Assembly (NCBI GenBank): GCA_948567375.1
Contig: OX419758.1
Span: 41,183,473 to 41,247,472, forward strand
DNA length: 64,000 nucleotides
Origin: Lunularia cruciata
Taxonomy: Eukaryota > Streptophyta > Marchantiopsida > Lunulariales > Lunulariaceae
Reading direction: 5' to 3'
This document shows, one piece after another, positions 45,036-59,099 of this stretch. Position 1 is the first letter of the stretch. Each line of letters begins with the position of its first letter. The position numbers and the translations under genes were made by a program. Under the pieces are notes generated by a model. It saw only the letters and a list, made by a program, of their open reading frames with translations, was not told the origin of the DNA and did not search any database.

Positions 45036-47545
45036 CACTAATCAAAGTCAATTGGATATAGAATCAAGCATCCAAACACAAGAAGCTTGGCCAAACTCTC
45101 TATGCTTTTTGGCATAATTGTGCTTTAGAGTCTCCTTGCTCAGTCTTCTCTCAACTTGTACTTCAATTTTGTATCCAATCTATACTCTTAAGTAGAGAAA
45201 TTTTAGAAATTTTGATGAGGAAATTTCTACAAGACTTAGATGCAGATAAATTTTTCTCTATAGCTTTGATTTAGATGTTATAGGAGTCAATGGAAATCAT
45301 GTGAGATAAAATTTCTAATAATATAAAGGAAAACTCAATCTAATTATTATAGCTCTCTTGACAAGGTCTCAAACTTGGCAGATTTTTATAGTTCCACCCT
45401 AATTTTGAAATTAGGCTCAAGTCTTGATTCTTGCACACTTCTTTGTCAAATTTTGGCCCATGGATTCAAGTAAAAGAATAGGAAACACTTCAAGAAGTTT
45501 TAATCCTTTCACTCATGACTTGAAATTGGAGATTTCACATTCAATTGGAATCGGATATGGAATTGCTCACTAAGCTTACAATAGTATTTCCAATAGTGAT
45601 TTTGCACAAGATCTAACTATCTATGAACCTTGAGCCAACCAAATTGTACATAGGAGTTTCTATCCTCTTGTCTAGACCTTTTTAAATTTTGGTGGCTTAA
45701 TCCAACGTAAATCTATAGATATGGGTCAATTTGAAGTTGAGTTACCTTTTGAGCTCTATAGACACAAGTTTACTTGATCCAAGACACTAAATTCTCTATT
45801 TTAATAATTCACATGAAATGTTTTTCATAGAGGTGCAAGACTAAATGAAAGAAAAATATGAAAAAGTACCATCACTAGATTATAACCAAAATTTGAGAAA
45901 CAACCAAAACGCCAAAGCTAATCAAAATCTCCTCTCCAACACCTTGATTTCCAATACTCCAACTTTATTTGATCAACATAGATTTGAAATTGATTCAAAT
46001 GTTTAATTTAGTGAAATTTTAATAACTAACATTTTATCTACTCTCCAACTCCATTGATAGATAGTAAAAAATCAGGAATATAAATCTCACAATCCTCCAA
46101 TTTGTGCATGTGGGTATACATTTGACCTCTCCTCCTCTAATTGATCAAATTATGGTCAAAATTTGCTCAAATCCCTTGATTCTTGCCTTCAAACCATAGC
46201 TTATTAAATCTTCTCTCCAAAATGATATTCTCACTAAATGCCCTTACCTCACTCCTTCAAATGTCAAAAACTCTAGACTTTACATGTTGGAATCCAATTC
46301 CTTGTAACTTTGTCACTTAGCCATTTATGCTTTTGACATATTGATGTATCCCACAACTCCACCTTGAAGCCCTTGAAAAATAATTAGGTTTCTATCTTTC
46401 TACAAGAGCACATTAGTTCTTAAGTGCTAGACCCATCCATATGTAAGCAAAGGAAGGATAATAGGACTTAGAGTTTCCATCACAGATGCCATAAACATAA
46501 GCCCAAAATGTGCTACCATCCAAGCTTGAAAGTGATCACAATGCAAAATGTAAAGCTTGATGAGAAATTTTTTGGGAGTGGTAAGAATAGGAGTATGGAA
46601 AATCTTTGGTTCAAACTCCTCTTCTAAGGCTCTAGCTCTTATACTATGCTACAACTATCACTCTCCAATGTCCTCTTCCCACTTGAAACTCCTAAGACTC
46701 AGAACCTCTACCTCCCATTGCCTATCAAGTCTCCACCACCTAAATGTATCAAAGCTCAATAAAAGAGGACAAGATAGTAATCTACAAGATTGTAATCCAC
46801 ATGATCAATAACTTAAATGTACATAGATTTTTCACATGGTAATAGCTCAACCATGAGATTGATTGTACAATCCACACCAACAATGTGGAGGTAAATAACA
46901 CTAAACTAATTTTTCATTGCTAAACCCACAACACAACCTTGAGATATTATAAGCATTGGTATTTAAATCATTGAAAAATGCCATGATCTAGTACTCATCA
47001 GCAGCTTAACTAAAAAATAGGTTAATTTATCCACAAGAGTATCATGGGGGATCTTGAGAAGGAAAATAACTCTTTGGATTTAGATGAGTGGTTAGATGAT
47101 TTGAGTGATATGATATAGTTTCTTTTTGAAATGGTGTTAATTTGCTAGTTGTAATATCTTGAATTGAGAGTTTCATTTTCTTGGAGTTCAAAATTATGAC
47201 AAAATATTTAGATATCTTGATTCAAAGGCTTTCAAACAACTCAGTCAAATGTATACCCATTCTTTTTATGTTTTGTTAGATCTTATTGACAATCATGAGG
47301 TTTCTAGAAAAACATACAAGGAAAAGACTAGGAGGTTTTATAATAACTAGAGTGCTAGAGTATGATGGAGGTTGCCCTTGGGTGTCAAGTGAGATGTAAC
47401 TTTTAATTTGCAATATTAAAAAAATCTGGCAAAGCATGACCAATCTAGTGAAACATGGTGAAGCTTGGTTCCTAAAGAGGCATTATTCAAAGGTATTGAA
47501 AATGAGGAATGGATAATTTGTTTCATTCTGATAAAGTTGCCAAGA
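45036..47545. other. No gene identified
   Basis: AT-rich. A stretch at 47165-47345 reads FRYLDSKAFKQLSQMY on the plus strand, not assignable. An 84-codon open frame at 46557-46811 has no motif. Confidence 0.35.
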
Positions 47546-47960
47546 TTTGTTTAGTGAATTTGAGAAGAAGAAAGCAAAGGATCAAGTAGGAGAGAGTTTT
47601 AAAGAGAAGAGAATTGAGTTATTTGATTGGGAGAGTTGAGGTGGAGAGGATTGAGAGGGTAGCTTCAAGAGGAGAAATCTCAAAAAAATTCATTTCAAAA
47701 ATTTGGAGGACAAAGTTTTGTTTGGAGAAGAGAATTGGGAGAAAGATTAAGACATTTTGGAGGTAGCTTTCATAAGAGAAAGTCAAGAAGAGAGGTTTTG
47801 GGAGAGTAGCTTGGAAATGGGAAAATTAAGAAGAGAAGAGAAAGTATATTTTGAGAATCAAGAGAGAGATAGACAAGAGAGGTTTTGATAAAAGAGTAGG
47901 TTTTAGAGAAGAGAGAGGTTTCAAAGAGTAAGGAGTTTCAAAGATGTAACCATTTTGTTT
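47546..47960 (+). repeat. Purine (GA)-rich tract
   Basis: About 400 bp with strong purine bias on the plus strand, made of GAGAGA, GAAGAG and AGGTTTTG units. Confidence 0.7.
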
Positions 47961-48469
47961 GACCATTTTTGTACAATAGGTGGGCATGTTGTGTTGCAAG
48001 TTGCATGTGTTGACACTTGGGTTATATAATTTTAATGAAGAGTGGAATCTATGTTTAAAAAAAGTTGTTGTAATACAACAAGGTGCTCAATTACATGCTT
48101 TTTTTATGAAAATATTGACTTTTGGTATCCTAGGGGATCCACGTGCTCTTTGAGATACATACTGGATATATTTGTGATGATGCAAAACTTTCTTGTAGAA
48201 ATATCTCATCTAGAATCATACAATTGAAGAAGTGGAAAGTTTAGGATTACATTATTTTCATGAGTCTCTTGGAAATTTTGGCAAATCTCTCAAAATTTAT
48301 AACCTTGCACTTCTTGTAATCCTCTTAAACATTTAGGAACAAATAGATTGATAGAAGTAGAGCACAACAACCCATTTGAGCAACTTCAAGATGATGTTAG
48401 GATTACATTTTGGGTCTCAATTATGAGAAATGGCTTGTGTATAATGGAATTATTGGTGGATACATGATT

Positions 48470-49150
48470 GGAGAAGGTAAACTCTTTTTATTGATAGACC
48501 AAGTGGAACAGATAAGACATACACTAAAAAATTAATCTTGAAGATTATAAGCTCACTTGAGGATATTACACTTGCTCTTGTTTCCTTTGGCATTGCTACA
48601 CTTCTACTTGAAGGAGGCCATACAACCCATTCTTATTTTAAGATAGCAATAGAGCTCAACCATGTATCTACCTATGAAATCACAAAACAAAGTGATTTAG
48701 GCAAATTGATACATCAAACAAAGCACATCCTTTGAGATGAAGCACTCAATGAGTAGCAAACATGCCTTTAAAGCTATATATTGTACATTACATGATCTTA
48801 TGATGAGGACATGGCTTGTAGTAGGATTGTCTTTGTTGTGTTTGGTGATTTTAGCCAAGTATTCCTTGTTATACCAAAGAGATTGAGAGTAGACATTGTC
48901 TCCTTGTTCAAGGAATCATGGTTATGAAGTAATATTGCTATTTTCCAATGCAGCAAAATATGTAAGTTGAAGGCATACACATTTTCTATAGTTATCTTGA
49001 CAAAACCACCTTTTCAGAGTTGCTCCTTCATCTTGGCAACAACAAATTCACCATTGTTGATGATAGAGAGTATGTGCATTGTCCAAAAATTATGATTGTG
49101 CTATTAGACAACAAACAAGATTTGATTAATATTATTTACCTTGGAGTAAA
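48470..49150 (+). pseudogene. Helitron (PIF1-like) helicase relic
   Basis: Helitrons replicate by rolling circle with a Rep-helicase protein. The segment reads FIDRPSGTDKTY near 48487-48522, a damaged Walker A (family: GPGGTGKT). The open frame 48538-48735 follows with LALVSFGIATLLLEGGHTTH, FKIAIEL and TKQSDLGKLIHQTKHIL, then DEALNE near 48737-48754 for the Walker B DEAPM. Next are VFGDFSQVFLVIPKRLRVDIV near 48839-48900 and FQCSKICKLK near 48940-48970. The order matches the helicase of plant Helitrons. No Rep domain or Helitron ends (TC...CTRR) were found. Confidence 0.82.
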
Positions 49151-50586
49151 GGATGGAGCATGGAGCAATGATTCATGGAAGTACTCATGTGTAGCATAGT
49201 GTTTCAATTGAATTTTGCATTGCATTTTAAGTTTCATCCATACAACCATGTCCATCCAGCACTAATGAGTATTTTTCATTTTTTATGATAACCTTTAATT
49301 TATGACATACTTATTTGATTCATGCGCATGGTTGTCTATAGTTGTATCTATGTTTGGCTAATAAAATGACTGAGCATTGTTTGTTCATCTAGATTGGTAA
49401 GCACAAGATAATAATTGAGTGTATTGATTCAAACAACTCAAGGCACAACACTCCATGTACCTCCAAAGAGCGGTGGTGCAATATGGTTAATTCTTCTTCT
49501 TTTTCTTTGCAATTTGCATTTTTAGTCATTTATGCCAAGATTGAAGATTACACCATTTGGATTTTATACACTAAGATATCAATCAATATAGGATGGAATT
49601 GTAAATGTGTCTCTTCAATCAAAACCTCAAAGTTCATATATGTTATTTTAATATCCCAATATAATGTTAATATAGGATATGATGGTTAGAATGCTAAAAG
49701 TACAAATTGTGTAGAGTTTTAGAGCTGATTATATGCAAAAAGAATTTTCACAACTTATTGTGATAAATAAGAGTAGAATTTTTCTAATTTATGGAATGAA
49801 AGTTTATTGACCTAATAAAGTTTCACTATGTACCATGAGCAAATAAACTCTCAAGATCTAAAACCTCTATGATAATAAACACAGCTTGATGTTGAGGATA
49901 TCTCAAAGACTTCTCAAATTTGGGAGTCAAGGCTAGTATTTTAGTCTTTCTTCCCTTGAACATCAACTCCAATAGATGGACCCATGGCTTGTTAGCTTTT
50001 TGAAACCTTATCAACAACCAAGATTCATACATTAATCTCCACATCTAGAGGTTGTTGGCATATGACTTTGAGTCTACATCTATGACTAAATACACCCATA
50101 AGCTTAATAAGGGCTATGTTGTAGTGGAAAGAATATCACTACTTGATATCTAATAGGCTAAGATACATGCATGAACTGTGTCAAATGAGAGCACACTTTG
50201 TTGATACACAATCATATTATAGAATGGTTGTGAGTTAGAATGTTGAGTGAAGAAAGTATGTTGCATGTGGATTTTTTATTGAAGCAAAGACTAGCAACAA
50301 CCTTGGACATGCTAAATGTAAAGCAAGTAACAAAATTGAGCTCCTCTTTCTATTAGCAAATTATATCAAATAAGTGTAACCCATGAATTTGGCTCCCTTG
50401 ATAAAAAATATTTCTTGAGGAGAAGAACCACTTGAAATAGGAATATCAATTCCTTCAATTGTGTAAACTTGCACATGCAAAGTGGTTTCTGATATAGTAA
50501 GAGTGCATTGTCCAACAAAAGGGTTTTTCTCTAGAGCAACTTTCTCCACACACAAATTAGCAAACTAGCAATTCTTTAAGATGTTC
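49151..50586. other. No gene identified
   Basis: AT-rich; may include more of the Helitron relic. Nothing recognisable in any frame. Confidence 0.35.
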
Positions 50587-51317
50587 TGTAATACCAAGAG
50601 CTAGCCATATGATCTAGATATGAATTTGGTTTGGTAACATCTGGACTGATGTTATACATGATGGTCAAAATAGATCAGATAGAACTATCACCAAAAGAGT
50701 ACTTCTACTTATAGGGCAGAAACCAAAATAGACTTGAAAACCTTAGAACCAATAGCTAGACATATGATTTAAAGGTGAGAAATGGTTTGGTAACATCTGG
50801 AAGAATGTTACACATGATGGAATAAATAAACAGAAAGAGGTATCACCAAAAGGGGACTTCTACTAATAGAGTAGGAACCAAAATACGCTTGAAATCTTTA
50901 GAGGCAGTTTCAGAGGCCTAAATGGATATATTAGGCCTCAAAAATGTGTAGATTCCTTTCCAATGGATAAAAGTTGGACTTCTCTCCCCATTTCTTTATC
51001 TCATCAAGAGCTTTCCATTGGTACCTCACCCACGTGATTCTGAGATTTCTATAGGAAGATTCCCTAAAAGATTCCATCTAGTCAAAGCTTGTTTGACCAA
51101 CCAGATATGACCAGGACCAACATGTCACCCATCCAAGTAAGTAATCCAAGGGTGGATCTTGCTGACATGTCACCTATCTGTGTGCTTAATCCTATGGTGG
51201 AGCTTCCTTGGAGTAGATCCTCGTTGTCTATATAATAAAGAGAACGTGCTCCTTTGGGGCATCGGATAATTGAGTGTGAAATCTGTGTTTTCTTTCTCTT
51301 GTCCTCAGAGTATTACA
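50587..51317 (+). repeat. LTR of the element F family (plus orientation)
   Basis: Starts TGTAATACC and ends GTATTACA, an 8-bp inverted repeat with TG/CA. It matches the LTR at 60948-61689 in the opposite orientation. U3 contains two copies of a block of about 156 bp, each with GTTTGGTAACATCTGG. A TATA box is at 51228-51237. No coding region adjoins it; probably a solo LTR, though no clear target duplication is seen. Confidence 0.8.
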
Positions 51318-54300
51318 CGTCCCCATAGGAACTTATATTTAAATAAAAAGCTAAAGAACCAGCCTTTTGCAAAGCCATATGCATCTTCCACTCATATTAT
51401 TAAAAGTAACTTTCAAGAAAAGAAAAGCATAGAAAATTTGCACTTGAGTACCACATGGTCCTTTAGGTAGGTACTCAAAACCAATCACAACCATTTATCT
51501 TGGTTGATAAAAATCTAATCATCCCATTTGTAGTCATTGAGTGACTTGTAGGGGCATATCCTTCTTAGTTGCAAGTTTTGCAATTGTCAACTCACTTTTA
51601 TGGCATCAACTGTTATGATAAAGTGGATTATTTTACAAAACTTGAAGGTAACAAGTAGTTCCTTGACATAACTACACCATTACAAACACATCAATCATAG
51701 TCATTGCTTCCTTGATGAATGGTGAGGACTACACATTGGCATAGCTAACTAATAGTGTACTTCATAGGAGTAAATATGCAACAAGTTGAACCAAAATTTC
51801 AAGCAAATCATTGAGCTTCCAATTCAAGTCTCTAGCTTTACCATGCTTCTATCCATTGTTGGTTTTAGAGACCAGGTATCCAAGATGCATGGATTGGATT
51901 TTAGAGACTAGATCTCCAAGATGCTTATGTATGCTTGGTACAACATTACCAAGGGTACATTGTGTTCTTTGTATTTATTATTATGTTGGATTCTTGCTAG
52001 GCACTTGTATCTTGCACAAGTGTAGTCACAATGCCTTGTAGATTTCTTGTTTTTTCTAATGTATAATCCTACTTTTGATTTCCATTTTCAACCAAGTCCT
52101 TTGCACCTTGCACACATTACCTTTCTTGCAATAGGTCCAAAGATCCCTACCATCCACAAGCACACAATTCCTTGATAAGAATATTCTTTATGTGTTAATC
52201 ATTACTTAGTGCTCTTTTGAGTTTCTTGGCGCTCATATGACAAACACATTAGTCCAAATTCCTTTTAATTGTTCACCAACAAAAAAATATTACTGGGATG
52301 ATAATGGTATGCAATCCTTGTGCCAATATCCATACCATCTGTTTTTTTAGAGGTTAAATTGGTAACTATTGACTCCTACCATTGAATTAGTTTTGGAGAT
52401 GTGGGTTGGAAATTGGGCAATATATAGTAATGTCCATGCATACCTTCTTACCATGGAGTTACAAAATATAAAGGATACTTGACATAAGTACCTTTAACAT
52501 CCACTAATTTTCTCTTGTTTGGTAAAAGTATTATTTGCACTTTGTACTTCATCCACACAAATGTATCACCATTTCCCAATGTTTGGCTCATGAGTAAATA
52601 TTATGATATATACTTTGAAAAATATTATCCCAAATGAAATGATAATTGGTTTAGCTTGGAGATCCTGCAAAAACACTCTCATTCTATCTATCCACCTTTT
52701 GTAGTTCCTTTGCATACTACTAGCAATCTAATAGACACATCAATAAAGGCCAAAAACATCTCTTCCAATCATGAGCTCAAAAGCTCAATATCATCCCAAA
52801 AATTAGTTAAGAGGAACACGTATTAAGACTTACATATAAATTTGATTTGCTCCCAATCTCTTACAATAAACAATTTTCTTCTTATTATTATCAACAATAA
52901 GTATGGACTTGATGATCTTCTTAACACTACAATTTTTTTTGCATGAGGCAAATAATCCCCCTACTTTCCAAATCTTCATGACCAAAAATAGTCAAATTTA
53001 TTTTTGATTTTAATTAATCAATACTTGATAGCTAAGTCATCAAAAAGATTGCAATGCAAGCTCAAATAGACTTTTAGATTCCTATCAGTTCCTATATGAA
53101 TGCTTCTTATAATCATGCTAATGATTTTCATAAATTGATATTTTTCACCTGCTAATCAATGTCTTGTTAGTTGTTTGGAAGCCTATTATTCCTATCTCCA
53201 ATTGCTAGAATCAATCAACTCTAAACATGGAACAAAGACCTCATTAATATGGATGCTAGTCAACCTCTAATCTTATGCTAATCATGCTCTAAAAATCCTA
53301 GTGGTTCATGACATAGTGATGATTAAAATGCTAGCCAATCTAAGAGACATAGATTTATTCTAAACATTACAAAGTAACATTGATAAAAATTCCAACTTTA
53401 TATAGAAGCAAAAATGCAATAGTCTACAAGTCAACATTTAGCAAAAAAGAAGATCTCTAAGTGTCCATGCATCTCTCAATCAATTCATATGCACTAAATA
53501 ATTTGCCTTAGTAGTTATAGAAGACAAGGCTAGACAATCTTAGGATATTGGTCTTACTTTAATGTACTAGAAAGTATTCTATCCTCAACAATGAGCAAAT
53601 TTCATTTGAAGATATTGTCTTTGAAGATTTGTCTTAGCTACATTTGCGGTCCCACTCCCAAAATTTCACATATTGGTGAAAAATGGAGACTTGGTTAATG
53701 TGCAATTGCATGATAGCTAGATAATATACAATTCCTCTAATAAGATCATGCATACCATTATACCATCAATTGAACCTTATTTGCTTGGTTTTCTCTAAAT
53801 TACCCAACTATTCAAGTTATTAAAAAATGTAAAGTACCTAAATTTCAACACACACGTATATATTATAGCCTAGCTTAAAATTAATTGATACTAATTACAC
53901 TTGCATCTCTTAACTCATGTTCATAATGGTCATACGCCTAAAAATCATCAAGTGAAGCTAGTCATTTTTTGCCTATAATTAGAAATAGTGCAAGCTTATT
54001 TCTCACATAGAGGATATTCTCAATGTGACAACTTTCCTGCTTACCATGTGCTAAAAGGAAGATCAAGTTGGTATCAAGTACTATTAAGGATAAATAAATA
54101 AAATAAAATTTTCACTACCCAAATCTCTCATTCACTTTCCAAATCATCCATTTTACAAAGGATGTTGGACACATACCTCTATTGGAAGCTTTCAAGCAAA
54201 TTTTGTAAGAATCTTGGACTCTTTTCTAATTAAACTATAACATATTTTAAGGTCAAAGAGAAATCTACCTAACTTGACCCGTCTCCAAAAGTCCCCTACC

Positions 54301-55651
54301 ATTAAAATCTTATTATTTAAAATAGTAAGATTTTGATATCTATTATATACCAAGTAGATTTGACCTGCAAAGTCCAAGATGGACATCTCACTCTAATATA
54401 ATCTACTGTAAAATCCTCTATAAGGTCCCACTCTAACATAAAATTCTTTTAGAAGATCAAAATCTAAATAATACATATTTTAATCCACTAGGAGTTTAGA
54501 TTAGATATGTATTAAATCCTCTCTCTTATTTAGTTATTTTTACTTAGTTAGAGATACCTCTAATTGAGTTATTTCAAAACTTAGCTGCTTGTAAATAAAT
54601 TATACCACCAAAATTCTATTAAAGACTAATCAATACCATAGCATACTATAGTCTTACATTGCTAAGAAATTATTTTCATGATTGAGATCTCTTCAACCTC
54701 AATAGATGCAAAGAATTCTTCATGTCTAATCATCTCTAAAGGAACTACCTCTTGAAGTGCAATTGACAAGAGAATACAAACTTGAGCTACAATGTGCCAA
54801 GTGTGTGGTCTGATTATTACTAGAATGCTCTATGGGATAATTATCACAAGAATGTTAAAGAGTCAATACAAGATAGATCTTCTGAGGTAGTGTAGAAGTG
54901 TTAGTAAGGGACAAATCTTCACATTATAAGAATCCATTTATGGAACAAATAGAAAGATAGCTCATATCAAGACCCATATATTTATAAAAAAAAATAAAAA
55001 AAATAAAAAATTTAATTTTTTGGAAGCACTTCTCAAAGGCTTTCCATAGACACCAAGATTATGGAAAGAGATCTAGAGTAGAAGTTATGCTCACTTGAAG
55101 TTTAGGAAACGTGTCTTATGGGAGCTATAGGCAACAAGATTGCAAGCATGGCTGTTGGACCTATGGGAAGGATAATTGCATGGCCTTCACTTGTAGAATT
55201 GAGTGAGATGATGTGTACAAATTGGTACAAGACACTCTATGGTTAGATAGTGGATCAATATGCACCATATGTTCTTGAACTAGATAAAGGTCTCTACGTG
55301 CAAGTATATAAATAATGTAAGTGTTCGTATCAAGATCAATAAATATAAAATGAGAACTTTGACAAATTTTTTTTACAGTTCTTGATCTATAGTTCAAGAG
55401 AAAAATACAAATCTTGTACAATTATGGACGTAGGCATATGTTTGCCAAACCACATGAAATTTGGTATAATTTTTATGCATGTCCAAACTGATGAATGATT
55501 TTTGCTCCATCTTGTTGCTAGATTTGGATTCTGGTTGCTCTTTCAAATTCCTAGTTGCATATTTGTCTCCCAATATAATAGAAAGCTACTCTATGACCTA
55601 AGATGAAAAATAATCTTCTCTTGAGGTATGGAAAAAACCTAGTCCAAATTT
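51318..55651. other. No gene identified
   Basis: AT-rich stretch of 4.3 kb with a two-unit repeat (TTTTAGAGAC..G.TCTCCAAGATGC) at 51862-51921 and an A-rich run at 54985-55020. No domain read in any frame. Confidence 0.4.
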
Positions 55652-56024
55652 TGTCATGTTATGATTTGCTTGATGAGTGAAATAGTAATTTAATGGTATT
55701 TATGCATGAAGTGTTGTGTTAGATTATACAAAGGATCCTATGGTTGATCAATTGCCATGTGAGAAATCTATATACATTTAAATGATTGGCACATGGATTA
55801 TAGTCTTGTCTTTATATAAGGCTTTGATATATATAGGGAGTGGAAATTCAATAGAGTGATTGCTTTTAGTCTTATAAGTCTCAAGTAAGAGTAGCATGTC
55901 ATAGAGTCATAACAAGGTGTGAGAGATAGAACATCTAAAGGTAAGTTCAACCAAGAAATATTTTGTACTCATGATCGACATCTAAAAAAACCCTTTTCTC
56001 ATCATGCTTTAATTTTGCACCATG
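55652..56024. repeat. Left LTR of element D
   Basis: Aligns with 59974-60342, with roughly 70 percent identity by eye. Begins TGTCATGTTATG and ends near CACCATGAT. Confidence 0.6.
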
Positions 56025-56027
56025 ATT

Positions 56028-56110
56028 TGTAACACCCATTGGTGCATGTAGACTTTATAAGGATATTAAGTTTGGTATTGCAAGTGGTGGAGAAATATTA
56101 TCTATATTGT
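56028..56110 (+). repeat. Fragment of the element 2 family LTR start
   Basis: Begins TGTAACACCCATTGGTGCATG, the complement of the LTR ends at 5271 and 45035, and matches for about 80 bp (...AAGTTTGGTATTGCAAGTGG). It sits directly after the left LTR of element D. Confidence 0.75.
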
Positions 56111-56469
56111 AGTTAATTCTTCAATAAAAGGCATATAATTTCCCTATTTGGAGTACAAGCAAAAGAAACTCTTGGAATACAAGTTAGAAGTTTCTCTTGG
56201 ATAGAGCAAGGATGAAATATGGAATTTTTGTACTCAAATTATGGAGAGTTATGGTTAACTTGCTTACATTTGGAGCCTCTTTTCATACTTTGATTAAGTG
56301 ATTGTACACCCAATGTTTCCTTCAATCCCCTAGGAACAAAATCCAAAGGTGTGAAAAGCCCTATCTTCTCTATATCTGCCATGGTATTGATAGTCGGTAT
56401 AGGACCTTGTAAGCTCAATGAAAACCAACACATTAAGGTGTATATGGGCATCATTATTAATGTATGTGC

Positions 56470-57990
56470 TTGGAACTAGATATGTATCGTAGGAATCCTC
56501 TTAGATCTAAGTATATAATGGAAACCATCAAATATGACAATGTGAATTTGGAGGCTTCTTTTTTGGATCCTACAATTTAGGTGATATAATATGGGAAGTC
56601 CTTTGAATATAGGCTTGTTCTTATCAATCACATATGCAATGGTCATATCACCATCAGAGTCATCCAAGTCATCCTCATCATGGCTAATGTTTGAGTCATA
56701 TCTCTTCTTGTGACATTTGATCATGCATGCGCTTTCAAGGGCTTGTAAGTCAAGGAGTACTTGAAGGTATTACTCTAGAATGATTGGACACTCTTCTCCA
56801 ATATTGCCAAAGACATATCCATAAAATGGTTGGAAATATTCTACATCCTTTCTCCCAAATGATCCAAGGCTACCTAAAGCTCCTAAAGGACATGGATGAT
56901 ATGCACCTTCTATATGTTTGAGTCAAAGCTAATGGTGGCATTATGATCACCTTGCAACCTTAGGTCCTTATGGATCCAGCTCCATCACGTCCCTTACACG
57001 GGTAGTTTCCACCATACTTCTTATAATTTGGTGCTGATTGATGGCCATCTATTCTTTGGCGGGTGCCTCCTTTCTCCAAATCATTTGGGATTTAGGGCTA
57101 CTCTTGCTTGTAGTCTTGGCTATATCCTCCATTAGAGACTTTCTTCACATAGTTCCCACTCCTATAGAACTACCTTCATCTTTGTTCCGTCAACTCTTAG
57201 ATGAGTCAGGACTCCCTCTCTTAGGCATGTTAGGACCCATGCTCTTCTTGCTACTAGCAATATTGATTGGAGTTGTAGGCCTTGATGAATTAGACATGGG
57301 AGAAATACTATCTAAATCCGCCTCCCATGGATCCTTTAGGCTCATCTTCCTCTTATTCCTCCATATGAGCCTCCAACTTGACTAATAAACAAGAGCAATT
57401 GGCTCACTATGCTCCAACCTCTAGTTTTGCACCGTAAGGTCATTTCTTGATCTTAATTGAACCTTGATCTCATCTTGTTCCTCCTTTTGTTCCTCCTCGT
57501 AATAGAGAGGGTCATTTTGGTATTGCACCTTCTCATTTGTAAGCTTGTTAGTTGTCAACTTGAGGAAAGCTACTTCTTTCTTGAGAGCTTCTTTGACCAT
57601 TTCCCAACTGATTTTCTCCTTCTCAAGAGCTATGACCTTTGCCTCCACTTTAGACTTAGATAACCTCAAGTCTTTCATCGCCTTATAGGAATTTTTTGAG
57701 GTTGTGGTCAATTTCCTTCCAATACCTTAGATCCTCCTTGGTGCTTGTTTCTTGGTCCAGTAGTGCATTGAGTTCTACTTTCATATATTTTTTTCTCCAA
57801 TTGTGCACTTGCCAATTGCTAATTGATAATTTTTGGTTTGAACAGGATGGAGTTGAAATTCTACCTCTACTAACTCTTTCCATATCATTGTAGACTGCAT
57901 CTCCCACATAACGTCTTTTTGAACCCATGCAAGTTCCACTTCTTGTAGTTTATGGGAACTCTCCCATAAGAGCCATTCTTGCTCATCCAA
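56470..57990 (-). pseudogene. Gag-like coiled-coil ORF relic of element D
   Basis: Best-preserved part is a 96-codon open frame (57711 to 57421) with KSKVEAKVIALEKEKISWEM and EALKKEVAFLKLTTNKL, clear heptad-like charge patterning, ending in an acidic EEEQKEEQDEI stretch. Neighbouring frames (57990-57683) carry more of the same protein with shifts. Downstream segments to 56470 hold HDEDDLDDSDGD and unrecognised sequence. No zinc knuckle or enzyme motif. It resembles the relic at 22310-23231 in character. Confidence 0.5.
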
Positions 57991-59099
57991 TAGTTCTTAT
58001 ATTTTACTATGGGCTAGTTGGCTGCATATTAACTTTGGTACTATAGAAATCAGACCAAGCTTTCATGATTTTTTGGGTTTGTCCTCCTATTTGGTGAAAT
58101 ATTCACTACTCACAATGTTGCCAACAAGGATGTCCACCATGCGGAACGACATCCCTAATCTATCATATTCTGCATGGTTTGCTTCACAAAACCTTTTGGT
58201 TAATATGTTGACCTCTTTGCCCCTCCTTTTGTACTTCTTGAAAAAGGGTTAAGGCCACAAGAATAAGGAATAGCCTTTTCTTGGTGATATAGTTGGCAAG
58301 GTGGTATTCGGGCCAAGAAAATCTGTCATCATTTAGTAGTGGCACAAGATCTAAGATGCTACTCCTTACCATTGGGGTGCAATTGTATGATTCCCTTGCA
58401 AATTAGAGTTAATCAACCTTCAAGTTTTCTAGTTACTTTGGTTGCTTGGAACCAAAGCCATTTTTAGTTGCACAAATTATGGATTCCCAAACTTTTGCTA
58501 CTACTTTCTTCCCTTTTGAGATAGTGCTCCTTGTCTTTGGTAGAGAGTTCTTTGCTCTTTCATCCTCACTATGGGATGCCTTGATCATGACCTTAGCTTT
58601 CTTCTCCTTTGCTAGGAATGGTGATACCATTTACACCTTTCTCTAGGATTTTTGTCTCCTTCCTCTTATTGTTGTGGCTGCCAACAATAAGGTTCTTGTA
58701 CTAAGCTCCTACTTCTACAAGATCAAGAGGTTCTCATAATTTTTCTTCTTGTAATTCCACAATTACAATCATTTATAACTTCAAGAGGTTTTCTCATTCC
58801 TTGCCAGTTCATTTGATAAATAAAATGGTAAATTTGAGACCAATTGTGATATCACATAGTGGCTCACATTTTGCTCCTGATTTACTTTGTCATTTCTTGG
58901 TAGCTTTTCTTGAAAATTGGTATCTTCAAATTTGGTGCCAATTCTTTGACAAGATTGACCTACAATTTGGGCGTCTTATTGAGCCAAAGATTTCATGGGC
59001 TAGTCTAGAAGGATGGGCCTCATAGAAAAGGCTCCCCTCCTTTTGTTTTGTCTATTTTGTTTGCTTTATTGTTTTGTCTATCATGTCTTCTTAAAGTTG

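Noticed and set aside
57038-57385. 115-codon plus-strand hydrophobic open frame (membrane protein?)
   Set aside because: It lies antisense to the gag-like frames of element D; the hydrophobic Leu runs are the complement of Lys/Glu-rich coiled-coil codons.
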